A stretch of DNA of 64,000 bases from Barthelona sp. PCE (lineage: Eukaryota > Metamonada: BaSk clade). The position numbers and the translations under genes are program-made. Shown piece after piece: positions 9,576 to 18,723 of the stretch. The stretch covers positions 1,054,001 through 1,118,000 of the forward strand of contig JAUFOR010000001.1 in the NCBI GenBank assembly GCA_040285745.1, written 5' to 3'. Position 1 is the first letter of the stretch; every line of letters begins with the position of its first letter. The notes under the pieces were generated by a model. That model saw only the letters and a program-made list of their open reading frames with translations. It had not been told where the DNA came from and searched no databases.

Positions 9576-11057
9576 ATGCAACGTAATACTGGGGACAATC
9601 ACTTGCGATGGATTTATCAGGGAGTTGCTTCTGTTGCTTACTGGATTGAATTGGTTTCTTCAGTTAATTTTTCGAAAGTTTACTGGGATGATTTATTAAT
9701 TGTGCAGGTTAACGTGCTCGTGCTGGAAGGCGGCGAGACACTTCAATTTCCAAGCAGATTCGAAAGCCTGCCAGCTTTTCTGCAGCTTTGTTTTTTACTA
9801 TCAGAAGTTTACAACTTTAAGTCTCCGCTGACACCACAAATCACACGGCTCATACACGAGCTGAACAAGGAAGGTACTTTAAATCTCCGTTTACCGCTTT
9901 TTCAAGACTTTCAATACGGTGGACTTTGTCCTTTACATATTGCAATTCTTTGTCGTAATGCGCCTTTTGCTATGGCAATTTTAGCAAAGGGCGGGGATCC
10001 ATCAGTCAAGACAAACGATATTATGAACAAAACTGAGGATGAGGATGATGATCAAGACATAATGATGTTAAGAGCCTCATCTCTGCACCTGGCCGTGGAA
10101 GCAGCGCTTCCCCCAGTCGTCGGGCGTATTTGCTCCATTAATCCTGATCTTCTCCTGGAGCGTGAGGAGCTCTTTGGTGATTTCCCGTTGCATGTTGCAT
10201 CACGTGCAATTGAGCATTCCAGGTCACTCAACGATGTTCTCAGGGTCATTACAACATTGATACGGCATTCAACGAGTGTCTCAATATTCGAAACAAATTC
10301 AGCAGAGCAATGGTCGTTCTTGGGTCAGTTGATTTACTCGTTGGCTGCCAAGAAGCGTGTGTTGAAGGAGCCGGCCATCGTAGAGTTTATAGAGTCAGTT
10401 TTTGAGGTAATAATAGCAAAGCATGGTGAGCCAGTTTTGAATACGCTCATTAATACACCGGATAAGGATTCTGAGCTGGTAACACACATTGCTGCGTCCA
10501 GAGAGCTCATCGATGTTATGTATGTGTTGTTTAAACACGGTGGATATGAATGTCTTGCGAAACGATGTGATAACATTGAGGAAGGTGTTGTAGGTTCTCC
10601 AATTGAGGTTGTTCAAGCCAGAAACTACGCTCTTGCACAGCAATTCGTACACAAATGCATGGAAAATGATTCTAGATTTAAGTTTAATTTAAACAGATGT
10701 ATTAAGGAGTTGCGTGAGGGAAGAAAACCAGCACCTGTAAGTGCAAAGAAATCTCTCCCCGTACAGACTAAACCCATTGCGAATTCAAGCATCAGGTTGA
10801 GTAGCAGAATCGCAACAAATAGAGGATATGGACTCCCACAGAAAATGCAAGCAGTTCCTTCTCAGCTTTTACCATCTCTTCCAGTACGGCCAAACCCACA
10901 GCAACAGCGAAAAACATTGCCCAGTAGTCAGGCTTTGCGAAAGAAGAAGAAGAAGAAGAGAGCTTTTGATGATGGGTTTTTAGAGGATGAGTTTGGGTTG
11001 GGAATAACCCAAGAGTCGCAAACACAGTCACAATGGAGTCAAATATGGAAAAGATAG
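9576..11057 (+). CDS. Ankyrin-repeat protein with basic C-terminus (493 aa)
   Basis: The product is 493 residues from an ATG. Ankyrin-type units occur at about residues 118-220 and 290-325: GGLCPLHIAILCRNAPFAMA, SSLHLAVEAALPPVVGRI, GDFPLHVASRAIEHS, and a weaker SELVTHIAASRELIDVMYVL. An acidic insert (NKTEDEDDDQD) splits the first pair. The C-terminal ~100 residues are disordered, Pro/Gln-rich and carry a Lys-run nuclear localisation candidate (RKKKKKKRAFDD), ending QSQTQSQWSQIWKR. The arrangement recalls nuclear I-kappa-B-like ankyrin proteins, but that is not evidence of function. The first ~45 residues are less conserved-looking and could include an unrecognised intron. The gene ends 8 bp from the convergent zinc-finger gene. 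Confidence 0.8.
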   Translation: MQRNTGDNHLRWIYQGVASVAYWIELVSSVNFSKVYWDDLLIVQVNVLVLEGGETLQFPSRFESLPAFLQLCFLLSEVYNFKSPLTPQITRLIHELNKEGTLNLRLPLFQDFQYGGLCPLHIAILCRNAPFAMAILAKGGDPSVKTNDIMNKTEDEDDDQDIMMLRASSLHLAVEAALPPVVGRICSINPDLLLEREELFGDFPLHVASRAIEHSRSLNDVLRVITTLIRHSTSVSIFETNSAEQWSFLGQLIYSLAAKKRVLKEPAIVEFIESVFEVIIAKHGEPVLNTLINTPDKDSELVTHIAASRELIDVMYVLFKHGGYECLAKRCDNIEEGVVGSPIEVVQARNYALAQQFVHKCMENDSRFKFNLNRCIKELREGRKPAPVSAKKSLPVQTKPIANSSIRLSSRIATNRGYGLPQKMQAVPSQLLPSLPVRPNPQQQRKTLPSSQALRKKKKKKRAFDDGFLEDEFGLGITQESQTQSQWSQIWKR

Positions 11058-11065
11058 AGCTTTTT

Positions 11066-11725
11066 TTACTTCTTATTTTTTCTTATTTCCAGTTCATGAG
11101 AAGTACAAAACTCACCGTTTCTTAATACTGGTAATGGACAACCCTGGTTTGCACAGGGTTTGAAAAGCACCTGTTTTTCATCATTTAATATGTGGAAGTA
11201 ACAAAACGAACTTCCTGGTAATGACGTGTTCATACAAACATTATGCTTGCATTCACATTCAACATCAATGTCAGTGGGTCCCTCTCCTGATAGCCCCACA
11301 CCGTGGTTTGTTTGTAGGTATGTATTCGTTGCAGCCATTCGTTTGTTAGTGGCAGTCCGAAGTTTCATCTTTTGCGCTTTGTAAATCTTTTTCCTACCAT
11401 TATATTTGTGCCGCAGGTAATCCATGTGCGATCTGTGGACTTCATAAACTCGTTTAAGATGTTCATTTCGATAACAACGAAATTGGTCTGCTGTTAGTTG
11501 ATTTTTAGGACTTTTTTTAAGAAATACACCCTGTTTGCCAACAGAAAACAGGGGCTTCATCTCATTTTCCAGTGTGCTTATGATATCATCTTCATCTTCG
11601 AACTCACTATCAGTATCTCCATATTCAAACTCGTTATCTAAAGGCCAATCAACTGTTTTAACCCCGATAGATTCTTCTACATGCTCCACTTCAACGTTTT
11701 CTGCTTTTGGAGCAATAGGCTCCAT
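11066..11725 (-). CDS. KANSL2/INO80D-type C3Hc3H zinc-finger protein (219 aa)
   Basis: The protein has an acidic N-terminus (FEYGDTDSEFEDEDD), a basic middle that includes YRHKYNGRKKIYKAQK-like helices, and a C-terminal zinc module at about residues 160-215. That module shows CECKHNVCMNTSLPGSSFCYFHI, then DEKQVLFKPCANQGC, then GEFCTSHE. It fits the 'potential DNA-binding domain' of KANSL2 and INO80D (C..C...LPGS.FC..H...D..Q.LF.PC....C......FC..H). Those proteins are subunits of the NSL histone acetyltransferase and INO80 remodeller, so a nuclear chromatin role is likely. The usual second copy of the module is absent. The ATG at 11725 is chosen; an upstream in-frame extension would run into the divergent EF-hand gene 57 bp away. 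Confidence 0.75.
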   Translation of the reverse strand: MEPIAPKAENVEVEHVEESIGVKTVDWPLDNEFEYGDTDSEFEDEDDIISTLENEMKPLFSVGKQGVFLKKSPKNQLTADQFRCYRNEHLKRVYEVHRSHMDYLRHKYNGRKKIYKAQKMKLRTATNKRMAATNTYLQTNHGVGLSGEGPTDIDVECECKHNVCMNTSLPGSSFCYFHILNDEKQVLFKPCANQGCPLPVLRNGEFCTSHELEIRKNKK

Positions 11726-11782
11726 TTTGGTAAGAGTGTTATGTAGTAAAACACTTCTTTCCCAGAGTTTTATGTAATATAT

Positions 11783-12655
11783 ATGGGCCAAGTTAAATCA
11801 ATTATTGATAAGTCGCTGGAACCGATTATCGAAGAGCATGAAATCGAAGAAATTGAAGAAATGAGTTTTGACTTTGAGGATTTAATTGAATTAGAATTTT
11901 ATAGTGAGAGTATAGTAATGATAAATAAGGTTTACATTCTATGGCGCGTTGATAAAGATAGAAAAGGATACATTACATATGATGACCTAATCAATTTTGG
12001 TAATTGGGCAAGTATGATTTTCATGGAAACAGTCCCACAATTCTTTGCACAGACTGTCGAGTACAATTGCTTGGTTGAATTCATTGCAGATTTGCGAAGT
12101 AATCAAATTCCGCAGATTATTGATTGGGTGGTGAACGGAATGAAGGAAGGTTTCGTTTCCGAACACGATGACATGGTACCGGTGGAGTGCATCCGTACAT
12201 TGAACGTATTGTTCGATGTTACGTCGAACACAGGATGTACTGAGCAACAACTTGTTGAATTGTTACATATGCATGGTGAGAACAACGCTTTTATGCCCTT
12301 GAACGATGAAGATCTCGACGATTTCGTGCACACATCCTCACTGGAATGGTTTGTAGAGCAATGGATCAACGGGATACTCGCTGGAAGTCAGAACATCTTT
12401 CCTCCATCACGCGATTCCGTTGATAATTCCATCGCTCAGGCGCTATCCACCGTGCCTAGCAGTACAGCTTTCCACAACGATACGCTCCTGTCAGACGAGT
12501 CGTCCTGGCGTGATTCAGTGGATTTTGTGGATTTGTTACCTCAGTCTCAGGTCGATTTGATCTTAGAAGAGACGTTTGAGGTGCTTCCAGAGTGCGAATC
12601 GGACATAGAATTGACTGCATCACCTGTTAGCATTGTTAATCTTAGTACCGATTGA
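11783..12655 (+). CDS. EF-hand protein with candidate N-myristoylation site (290 aa)
   Basis: One EF-hand loop is visible at residues 57-68 (DKDRKGYITYDD). It has Asp at positions 1 and 3, Gly at 6 and Ile at 8, but Asp rather than Glu at position 12, so calcium binding may be weak. The start MGQVKS has Gly2 and Ser6 as in N-myristoylation sites, suggesting membrane attachment. The N-terminal 50 residues are strongly acidic and probably helical. The rest is acidic and unrecognised, with a Ser-rich segment at about 205-245. Overall form resembles calcineurin-B/recoverin-like or protozoan EF-hand proteins with a single intact loop. Its last 14 bases overlap the convergent 125-aa gene. Exact function unknown. 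Confidence 0.7.
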   Translation: MGQVKSIIDKSLEPIIEEHEIEEIEEMSFDFEDLIELEFYSESIVMINKVYILWRVDKDRKGYITYDDLINFGNWASMIFMETVPQFFAQTVEYNCLVEFIADLRSNQIPQIIDWVVNGMKEGFVSEHDDMVPVECIRTLNVLFDVTSNTGCTEQQLVELLHMHGENNAFMPLNDEDLDDFVHTSSLEWFVEQWINGILAGSQNIFPPSRDSVDNSIAQALSTVPSSTAFHNDTLLSDESSWRDSVDFVDLLPQSQVDLILEETFEVLPECESDIELTASPVSIVNLSTD

Positions 12656-13019
12656 GCATGAATTGTGCACTAAAACTAATGTATAAAGCTCGACATTCCA
12701 TCAGTTTAGAGACAGTTCTCAGCCAGAGCATGCACTTGTGCTGGTATCCCGAATTGGATTCAAGTTCGGAAGGCTTGGTGAATGTGAATTTGACATCATG
12801 CGTAGATGCTTCTGTTATTGTAAAGGTTTTTGTCGTTTCGTCGTATGTGAAAGTGGGTGTCAGGTCAAGATTCTGCTCTTCCCAGTGTATAGTTAGAGTA
12901 TTATCAATTGTCGGTTCAAGATTTAGTGTTATTGATTCTGCAGCGTAAACTTCCATTTCCATCAGCTTGATATCCCTAAGTTTTAGAAATTCAACACGTT
13001 GAGCGAAGTTAAGTTCCAT
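12642..13019 (-). CDS. Hypothetical beta-rich protein, 125 aa
   Basis: I do not recognise this family. The ATG-started frame encodes 125 residues with alternating hydrophobic patterns typical of beta strands (ITLNLEPTIDNTLTIHWEEQ; PTFTYDETTKTFTITEA; DVKFTFTKP), ending in a helix-like basic segment. An opposite-strand frame of 98 codons covers the same DNA. The minus frame is preferred because it is longer, has a soluble-protein composition and is preceded by an AT-rich leader. Its 3' end overlaps the EF-hand gene by 14 bp, in keeping with other tail-to-tail overlaps here. Conservation would be needed to confirm it. Confidence 0.5.
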   Translation of the reverse strand: MELNFAQRVEFLKLRDIKLMEMEVYAAESITLNLEPTIDNTLTIHWEEQNLDLTPTFTYDETTKTFTITEASTHDVKFTFTKPSELESNSGYQHKCMLWLRTVSKLMECRALYISFSAQFMLNRY

Positions 13020-13183
13020 ATTCTTAAAAAAATATTTGAAAAGAGAGAATATTTGTTAATATATATTTTCTTCCCACATAACTTGTGTATCCGCTATGCA
13101 CTTCGTGCTTGACAGTGTTTTGGATTAAAGATGGTGTTTAAGAGGAATGACACGTTTATTCTTTATTTTTCCGTATCAAACGA

Positions 13184-13867
13184 ATGTCCTTAGCTGTAAA
13201 CCTTACAGAAGAACAGAAAGATCCATTTGGTAATGTTGAAAAGCGTGGATCGATAAATGGTGGCGAGTTAAGAAAGGCACAAATCTATTATTCTTCGAAT
13301 CGATTGATGCCACTCATTGGAATGCTCTTTTTTGGCAGCTTACTGGTCATATCAGCTTTTAAGTTCAGTGTTCTGCACATCTCAATATTTTTCACAAATC
13401 AGGGTGCTTTTTTAATTGTTTTGTATTGTATTCTTAAGTTTATTTACCCAACACGCCCGTTTCACGATTTCTTAACCTATCTAACTGCTTTGGCAACGGT
13501 TATTTCATTGATTTATTGGATTGTTCTCTTCCCTGCTCAAATTAGTGTTGGAGTGAATTTTAATACGTGGTTCTATTATTATAACTTCAGCGCGCATCTC
13601 TTAAATTCAATGTTTTGTTGGAGTGAATACATGCGAATCAGGCCAGATTTTGATTGGACCAGTTATATTCACTTTTCTTTGCCCCACAGTGTATTATATG
13701 AAATGTGGGTCTTATTCTGGTGTCCCCAAGAGCACAACTTCCCATATCCTTTCTTAGACTACGTTAAAAACCCTTTTAATTGGTTAGGGTACCCTCTTTC
13801 ATTTGCAATGGGAGTTTTGGCCTTTTTACCAATGAAGAGAATCGGTCGCGCAGTTAAACGGTACTGA
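13184..13867 (+). CDS. Multi-pass membrane protein, AIG1/FAR-17a-like (227 aa)
   Basis: The product is hydrophobic, with about six predicted membrane helices: near residues 40-60 (LIGMLFFGSLLVISAF), 70-88 (AFLIVLYCILKFIY), 95-115 (LTYLTALATVISLIYWIVLF), 130-145, 155-180 and 200-220. The spacing, the central SAHLLNSMF histidine and PYPFLDYV before the last helix fit the AIG1/ADTRP family. These are threonine hydrolases of fatty-acid esters of hydroxy fatty acids. The active-site threonine cannot be assigned with certainty, so family membership is tentative. A generic TM protein is the alternative. The stop codon abuts that of the convergent gene in the palindrome TGATCA. Confidence 0.6.
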   Translation: MSLAVNLTEEQKDPFGNVEKRGSINGGELRKAQIYYSSNRLMPLIGMLFFGSLLVISAFKFSVLHISIFFTNQGAFLIVLYCILKFIYPTRPFHDFLTYLTALATVISLIYWIVLFPAQISVGVNFNTWFYYYNFSAHLLNSMFCWSEYMRIRPDFDWTSYIHFSLPHSVLYEMWVLFWCPQEHNFPYPFLDYVKNPFNWLGYPLSFAMGVLAFLPMKRIGRAVKRY

Positions 13868-14416
13868 TCACAGCGGTGTGCGCAGGCGTTTCCGCTTTTC
13901 TTGAGTCTTGTTCCATAGTAAATCAAATTCATCAGTCGTTTTCCGAGGCGGAGTCATTTCTTCAAGCTTCTTTGAGGGTGTGAATAATTGTACACGGTTT
14001 CTTTTCCGTCTCTTGGGAGATTTACGTCTTTTTGGGCTTTTCTTGACTGTTGATTTGTGTTTTTGAGCAAGAGGTGATAACGAACTTGGTTTTGTGATCG
14101 TGAATCGCTTCTTCCTGGGGGTAGGATCTAACACAATATGGTGCATTGGTGCGGGTGACATTGAAATACCCTTTTGAAGTTGAAATGGAAGCGACAAATC
14201 ATAAATTTTATCCTCGTCTAATTTTTCAGGAGTGTTATGGTCTATATCGACAATTTCAAGCTTAAATCCCCCCAATTGAAGTTCCCGTTGAGGTAGCGTG
14301 GGAAGAATGAATGCATCGAAATCAAATCGTTGTAGGAGGTACGCTTCGTCCCATACATCTATGTCCCTCTCATCTTCGCACTCAAATTGATCGTCTTGCA
14401 CACATTTAAATGCCAT
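13868..14416 (-). CDS. Hypothetical nuclear-type basic protein, 182 aa
   Basis: This 182-residue protein is not recognised. The N-terminal third is acidic (ECEDERDIDVWDEAYLLQRFDFD). The C-terminal half is very basic with tandem SPKRRK units (KKSPKRRKSPKRRKRNR), several SP/TP sites (SMSPAP, LDPTPRKKR, LFTPSKK, MTPPRK) and a basic tail. The pattern suggests a nuclear protein controlled by proline-directed kinases. No globular domain is apparent. Its start lies 59 bp from that of divergent MINDY4, and its stop touches that of the membrane-protein gene. Confidence 0.6.
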   Translation of the reverse strand: MAFKCVQDDQFECEDERDIDVWDEAYLLQRFDFDAFILPTLPQRELQLGGFKLEIVDIDHNTPEKLDEDKIYDLSLPFQLQKGISMSPAPMHHIVLDPTPRKKRFTITKPSSLSPLAQKHKSTVKKSPKRRKSPKRRKRNRVQLFTPSKKLEEMTPPRKTTDEFDLLWNKTQEKRKRLRTPL

Positions 14417-14475
14417 ATGCTCATCGAAAGGATGATAAATCGTTTTTCAACCCATTTCTGTAATTGACACAGCAT

Positions 14476-16029
14476 ATGAATTCGAATTACGTGACCGAGC
14501 TCTCGGTAGGGCTGGTAAGAGAGTTTTTAAAACGAAGGGGAATGTCTCACACTCTTTTAGCTTTAGAAGAAGAGGTGCCTCGTACAGAGGAAACAATCAC
14601 CTCAAGGAGCACAATTTTGCATAACCTACACCTCCAAAAGGCATATCAACGAAATAAGGAGAGAGAAGCACCTCTATCCTCTATTCTTGAGATATTTGTT
14701 GAAAAAACATATCAGAAACGAAGCAAGCAGGCAGCACCACAGCGCACCGTCAAGGAGCAAAAGACAACCTTCCGCCCTGGTACAGCTCCAGAAAAGGCAC
14801 TTCAAATTCGTTCATTGACAAAGAACACAGAGCCAGAAGCAGGGTTTCTGTCAAACAACGACGTGTTGAGCAAGTTAAGGCGGAAGCCAACAACTGTTGA
14901 CGATACTGAACGACCCCCGTCGAGACAAGCAAGAAAGAGACCAGACTCATCGCTTGTCATTCAGCCAATCGACGATGAGGAATATTCACTGAGCCCAATC
15001 AAGGAAATCAGTAGTACTTTTGACAAGTACAGTTACATGAAAATTGAGGGCACACCTTTGACAATCGAGTTACACGAACGACTCGGTGTATTGCTGTTTG
15101 GACGATACGAGATGAACAGAGCATTTCACGACAGCTGGCGCCAGGGGTTCTTCTTTTACGACGATACAGAAAATGAAGTGTTTGGATTGCGTCAGTTTAA
15201 TGGAGGACCATGTGCAATTTTAGCAGCTATTCAAGCACGTATCATAATGTTGTTGCGCAAGGAAGGCGTGTCTCTTGACGAGTGTACTAGAAAAGAGGTT
15301 AGGGAAGCACTCGTTCAGGCAATGGCTGAAACTTTGGTGAGATGTGATGGAGAGCTTGTTCTAATTGTACCACGCGGAAAAGTTCCATTCATGGGATTTG
15401 AATTCTCATCCCTGGACGCTACAGAGCCGGATTTTGATGTTTACAGAGCTGATAACAAGAAGCAATTAATCAATGTAATCAATCGATTTATTATGCGTTT
15501 CATGGAACCTAAAGGTGCTGGCGTTGTTTCCTTCGTCCTAAGCATGCTCCTATCACGTGGTATTAGTCAGATTAACACAGATCTTGGGTTTCAAGCAGAG
15601 GATCCCCTAATTGCAAAGTGGGGTCAGGCCTCACAACCCCTGATTAACTTGGTTCTTTCAGGTCGCGCGGCCGTGGACGTGTGTAATGGGGACAGGAACC
15701 TTGATGGCCTAACGTTCAGCGGAATTACAGAGTATAACGATATTGGGTTTTTCAGCGATTATGACTTCTTTAATCATCAGCGTATTGGAACATATCTAAA
15801 GAACCCATTGAACAAGATATGGATCGTTTTGTCTGAGGCACATATTACAGTTTTTTATTTGATCACAGAAACAGAGGAAATGATACGAATAGGTCATTAC
15901 GACCAAATGATAGGAACTTCAAGCTATTATATCGTCAACAAGGAGGAGGCTCCGCGTGCCACAGATAGCATGAGTATGTTTGAGAAACTTTTGTCAGGTA
16001 AATTTAAGGCCGAAGTTAGAATGGTGTAA
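14476..16029 (+). CDS. MINDY4: Lys48-specific deubiquitinase MINDY-4 (FAM188B-like) with LisH
   Basis: MINDY enzymes trim Lys48-linked ubiquitin chains. The 517-residue protein begins with a LisH-like dimerisation helix (VGLVREFLKRRGMSHTLLAL), as in MINDY-4, followed by a disordered basic linker to about residue 170. The catalytic domain then has FNGGPCAILAAIQA with the nucleophile at Cys246. SEAHITVFYLI supplies the likely catalytic His456. GRAAVDVCNGDRNLDG and GITEYNDIGFFSDYDFFNHQ align with the family's GRA..NVFDG and R.DIGFLS...HY. The core residues are therefore intact and activity is expected. The first ATG (14476) is used; the longer frame starts with TTG. TTTTTCAACCC precedes it, like the motif upstream of other genes here. 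Confidence 0.92.
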   Translation: MNSNYVTELSVGLVREFLKRRGMSHTLLALEEEVPRTEETITSRSTILHNLHLQKAYQRNKEREAPLSSILEIFVEKTYQKRSKQAAPQRTVKEQKTTFRPGTAPEKALQIRSLTKNTEPEAGFLSNNDVLSKLRRKPTTVDDTERPPSRQARKRPDSSLVIQPIDDEEYSLSPIKEISSTFDKYSYMKIEGTPLTIELHERLGVLLFGRYEMNRAFHDSWRQGFFFYDDTENEVFGLRQFNGGPCAILAAIQARIIMLLRKEGVSLDECTRKEVREALVQAMAETLVRCDGELVLIVPRGKVPFMGFEFSSLDATEPDFDVYRADNKKQLINVINRFIMRFMEPKGAGVVSFVLSMLLSRGISQINTDLGFQAEDPLIAKWGQASQPLINLVLSGRAAVDVCNGDRNLDGLTFSGITEYNDIGFFSDYDFFNHQRIGTYLKNPLNKIWIVLSEAHITVFYLITETEEMIRIGHYDQMIGTSSYYIVNKEEAPRATDSMSMFEKLLSGKFKAEVRMV

Positions 16030-16269
16030 ATGTGTTGTAGTGAAAGAATTATACTTTTTTGCTTAAAATTTGTGAGTCTGTCCACATGATGATAATATAA
16101 AGAGCATGTAGAGTTGTCTTTAAGTTTTTCAATATTCTCTCATATTATTTCTTGATTTCATGTAACTTATTCACAGAAACTCTTTAGACATCTGAAATAG
16201 TAAAGCCTCCAGCACGTCAGAAAGATAGAACAAGTGTTTTCTTCTTTTTTTCCTTTACGGTGTTTTGTT

Positions 16270-18723
16270 ATGATTACGCCTCCTAATTTTTATATTGACC
16301 CCGAAATCGCACCTGATTCGATCAAAAGGGCCTTGGTTGAAGTACTGAAAACTTGGACATCGAGGGTTCCAGTGAATATTGCCTCAGAAAAGCATTCAAT
16401 TCACATTCGGTTCAGGCAAATTGTGAACCCCATCGAAAGCAGTTACGGATTCCTTCGAGTTTCAAAGGATTTCATCTTTATGGAGGAGAATGAAGAAGAA
16501 AATTTACCGAGTTTATTAGTTGAATTCGTCAATCTAGTAGATGCCATGCGCGGCGTTGCCATGATTGTGGGCTACACCTGTCCTAATCTAGCCTATTGTG
16601 AGGAGCAGCCAGTTTTCTTGGCTAGTTCAGGTGGAAAGACATCTTATACAACGGAGATTCCCAACTACGACGCAGACACGATGCATGCTATCGAGGACCA
16701 GGAGTGGGAACTTGATGAGCCGAATAGATTCTTTTTTGAAAGTTTTACAAGTATTGTACAGAATTGTTACGTTCAAGACCGATCAGTTTTTTTGGATTGC
16801 AGCTCAAACGGTATCCCACGGATGTCATATCTGCGCTTCGTGGTCCGGTCCATCAGTATGATGGGTCTTAACAGATTATATTTATATATTCAAAACGCCG
16901 TTGAGATTAGTCGCCCAATGCATGACGTTGAGGATGATGACTTTGATTTCTTCAATTACGCACGTTGTGGATATCGTTTTGATGAGCTGAAGAAGTTCGA
17001 TGAGTACGCTAGAGTCTTTGGAATTGAGGTTGTACCAGCCATGAATGTTCTTGGTGACATGCAGAATTTCCTGCAATATCCGCAAAACCAGCGTTTCAAG
17101 GACACGAGTTCAATTCTGTGCTGTGATGATCCTGATGTTCACAACTTTATTGCCCGTCTTCTTAAACTCGTATCTGGTTGTTTTAAGACTGAGCTCTTCC
17201 ATATTTGCCTCAGTGATGCTATTGAGCTCGGTACGGGTAACTATAGGCTGAAATACTCCGACAGGAATATTTGTCGTGTTTTTCTTCGTCAGCTGCAGTC
17301 GATATATGATATCTGCCGATCGTTAAACATTCGCCCTCTCATCTGGTCAGATATGCTGTTAAGGCTCAACAGTGTATTCTTCGACTACTATGATGCGAAT
17401 TTTAAACTGCCTGCATTTGCCACCGAGTTTATTCCGGAGGATATCTCCATTGCTCTGTTTGACTACATCCACACCGATGAAGCCAAATACGATCAACTTG
17501 TGAAAAGACACGTTAGTCTGCTGGAACACGTTAAGACGGCTGCGAACACAAACGCGAGGACGGCGTCGACAGGGCCGGCAACCCCGCATGAACCTCGTAT
17601 GAAGATTGAGGCATCAGAGACAGCAGAATTCATGCAGCCTGTCGCTCACGATTCAAGACCTAAACGCAAGAGGAAGCAACGGGTCGACTATACAGCGCTT
17701 CCGATCGACGCATGCGAGCGTATCTCAGCCAACCTGCAGATGATGAGGAACGAGCTGGATCCATGGGTTCGATCAAGACTCGCTGTTAGTACCACAATAT
17801 GGAGTTACGCGAGGATGTGGACAGATATGACACAGAGCATAAGGTGCATCGCGGCGATGATGGCATCAGCAAAAAGTAACGATGTGAGGGAGACGATAGC
17901 ATGCATTTTCTTTGATGATGGAACGGAAGTAGACCCTTTTAGTGCACTTCCACCGTTGCAATATTATGCAGATAGCTGCTACAACATCAATGTCCCGCTT
18001 AATCGGCTGGGTTTGAACTTTTGGGGAAGCGTTAACGCGAATTGGGAGCACTTTTTCAAGGCTGAGACACTTGATAGAGTTTCTGTGCTGGAGAACGCTA
18101 TCGAAGCTAACAGTAACAATCTTTCAAAATTTCTTCTGTGGGAGGATCCCATTCTTAGCGTGTTACAGCCGCAAGTTGACCAGGTTGACCTCTCCACGGT
18201 TTTCAGCAGTTTGTCCGACAGTTTGTTTGCCTACTCTAAGGATGACTCTTATCTACTGAGCGCCAGGCTTGCACTGCCATCACGTCTAGCGCACGTGCTC
18301 GCACTCAAAGTCGAATTACAGAAAGAGTTGCGAAAGGCTTATGATGAGTATACACGTCGGCGGGAGGATCTCCCGAACCGAGATGCTGATGTCGTCAGTA
18401 GGAAGCTCCTCACTCGTTTCCTGAAGGACATTGATACACTGGTCAACAACATCGAGAGTTTGTGGCGCCTGCATCATAATATGTTCCTTGATGTATTCAG
18501 ACCATGTGGTTTGGAGTGCCTTGAGGTGCGATACGGAGGGCTCATCATTCGTCTCCGTTCGTTAAAGATGCGCTTACAGCAGTTCATTGAGGGGGGAGTT
18601 GATTCCCTTGACGAACTGGGTTTCAAGCGCAGAAAAGTGTACCCGGGTTCTGATAACCAGCTACCTTTTCTCAATTACAGACAATGTACTACTTCGTTTA
18701 TTGGCCGCTGGTACTCAACCTAG
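16270..18723 (+). CDS. GH20 hexosaminidase-like protein (HEXD type), catalytic pair replaced
   Basis: Of 817 residues, the central region (about 180-480) resembles the TIM barrel of GH20 beta-N-acetylhexosaminidases of the cytosolic/nuclear HEXD type. It shows SYLRFVVRSISMMGLNRLYLYIQ, FDELKKFDEYARVFGIEVVP, HICLSDAIELGTG and RPLIWSDMLLR. In active enzymes the third motif reads H-I-G-x-D-E-x-x-x-L-G, with Asp stabilising the N-acetyl group and Glu as acid. Here the pair is Ser315-Asp316. An inserted disordered segment near residue 435 includes RPKRKRKQR, a nuclear import candidate. No signal peptide is seen from the chosen ATG. The C-terminal 330 residues are helical. Its end overlaps the convergent RING-BRCT gene by 26 bp. 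The fold call is moderate; loss of classical catalysis is an inference. Confidence 0.7.
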   Translation: MITPPNFYIDPEIAPDSIKRALVEVLKTWTSRVPVNIASEKHSIHIRFRQIVNPIESSYGFLRVSKDFIFMEENEEENLPSLLVEFVNLVDAMRGVAMIVGYTCPNLAYCEEQPVFLASSGGKTSYTTEIPNYDADTMHAIEDQEWELDEPNRFFFESFTSIVQNCYVQDRSVFLDCSSNGIPRMSYLRFVVRSISMMGLNRLYLYIQNAVEISRPMHDVEDDDFDFFNYARCGYRFDELKKFDEYARVFGIEVVPAMNVLGDMQNFLQYPQNQRFKDTSSILCCDDPDVHNFIARLLKLVSGCFKTELFHICLSDAIELGTGNYRLKYSDRNICRVFLRQLQSIYDICRSLNIRPLIWSDMLLRLNSVFFDYYDANFKLPAFATEFIPEDISIALFDYIHTDEAKYDQLVKRHVSLLEHVKTAANTNARTASTGPATPHEPRMKIEASETAEFMQPVAHDSRPKRKRKQRVDYTALPIDACERISANLQMMRNELDPWVRSRLAVSTTIWSYARMWTDMTQSIRCIAAMMASAKSNDVRETIACIFFDDGTEVDPFSALPPLQYYADSCYNINVPLNRLGLNFWGSVNANWEHFFKAETLDRVSVLENAIEANSNNLSKFLLWEDPILSVLQPQVDQVDLSTVFSSLSDSLFAYSKDDSYLLSARLALPSRLAHVLALKVELQKELRKAYDEYTRRREDLPNRDADVVSRKLLTRFLKDIDTLVNNIESLWRLHHNMFLDVFRPCGLECLEVRYGGLIIRLRSLKMRLQQFIEGGVDSLDELGFKRRKVYPGSDNQLPFLNYRQCTTSFIGRWYST

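Noticed and set aside
12652-12948. 98-codon frame on the plus strand after the EF-hand gene
   Set aside because: It is Cys/Ser/Val-rich, shorter than the opposite 125-codon frame, and follows a stop directly; judged a shadow.
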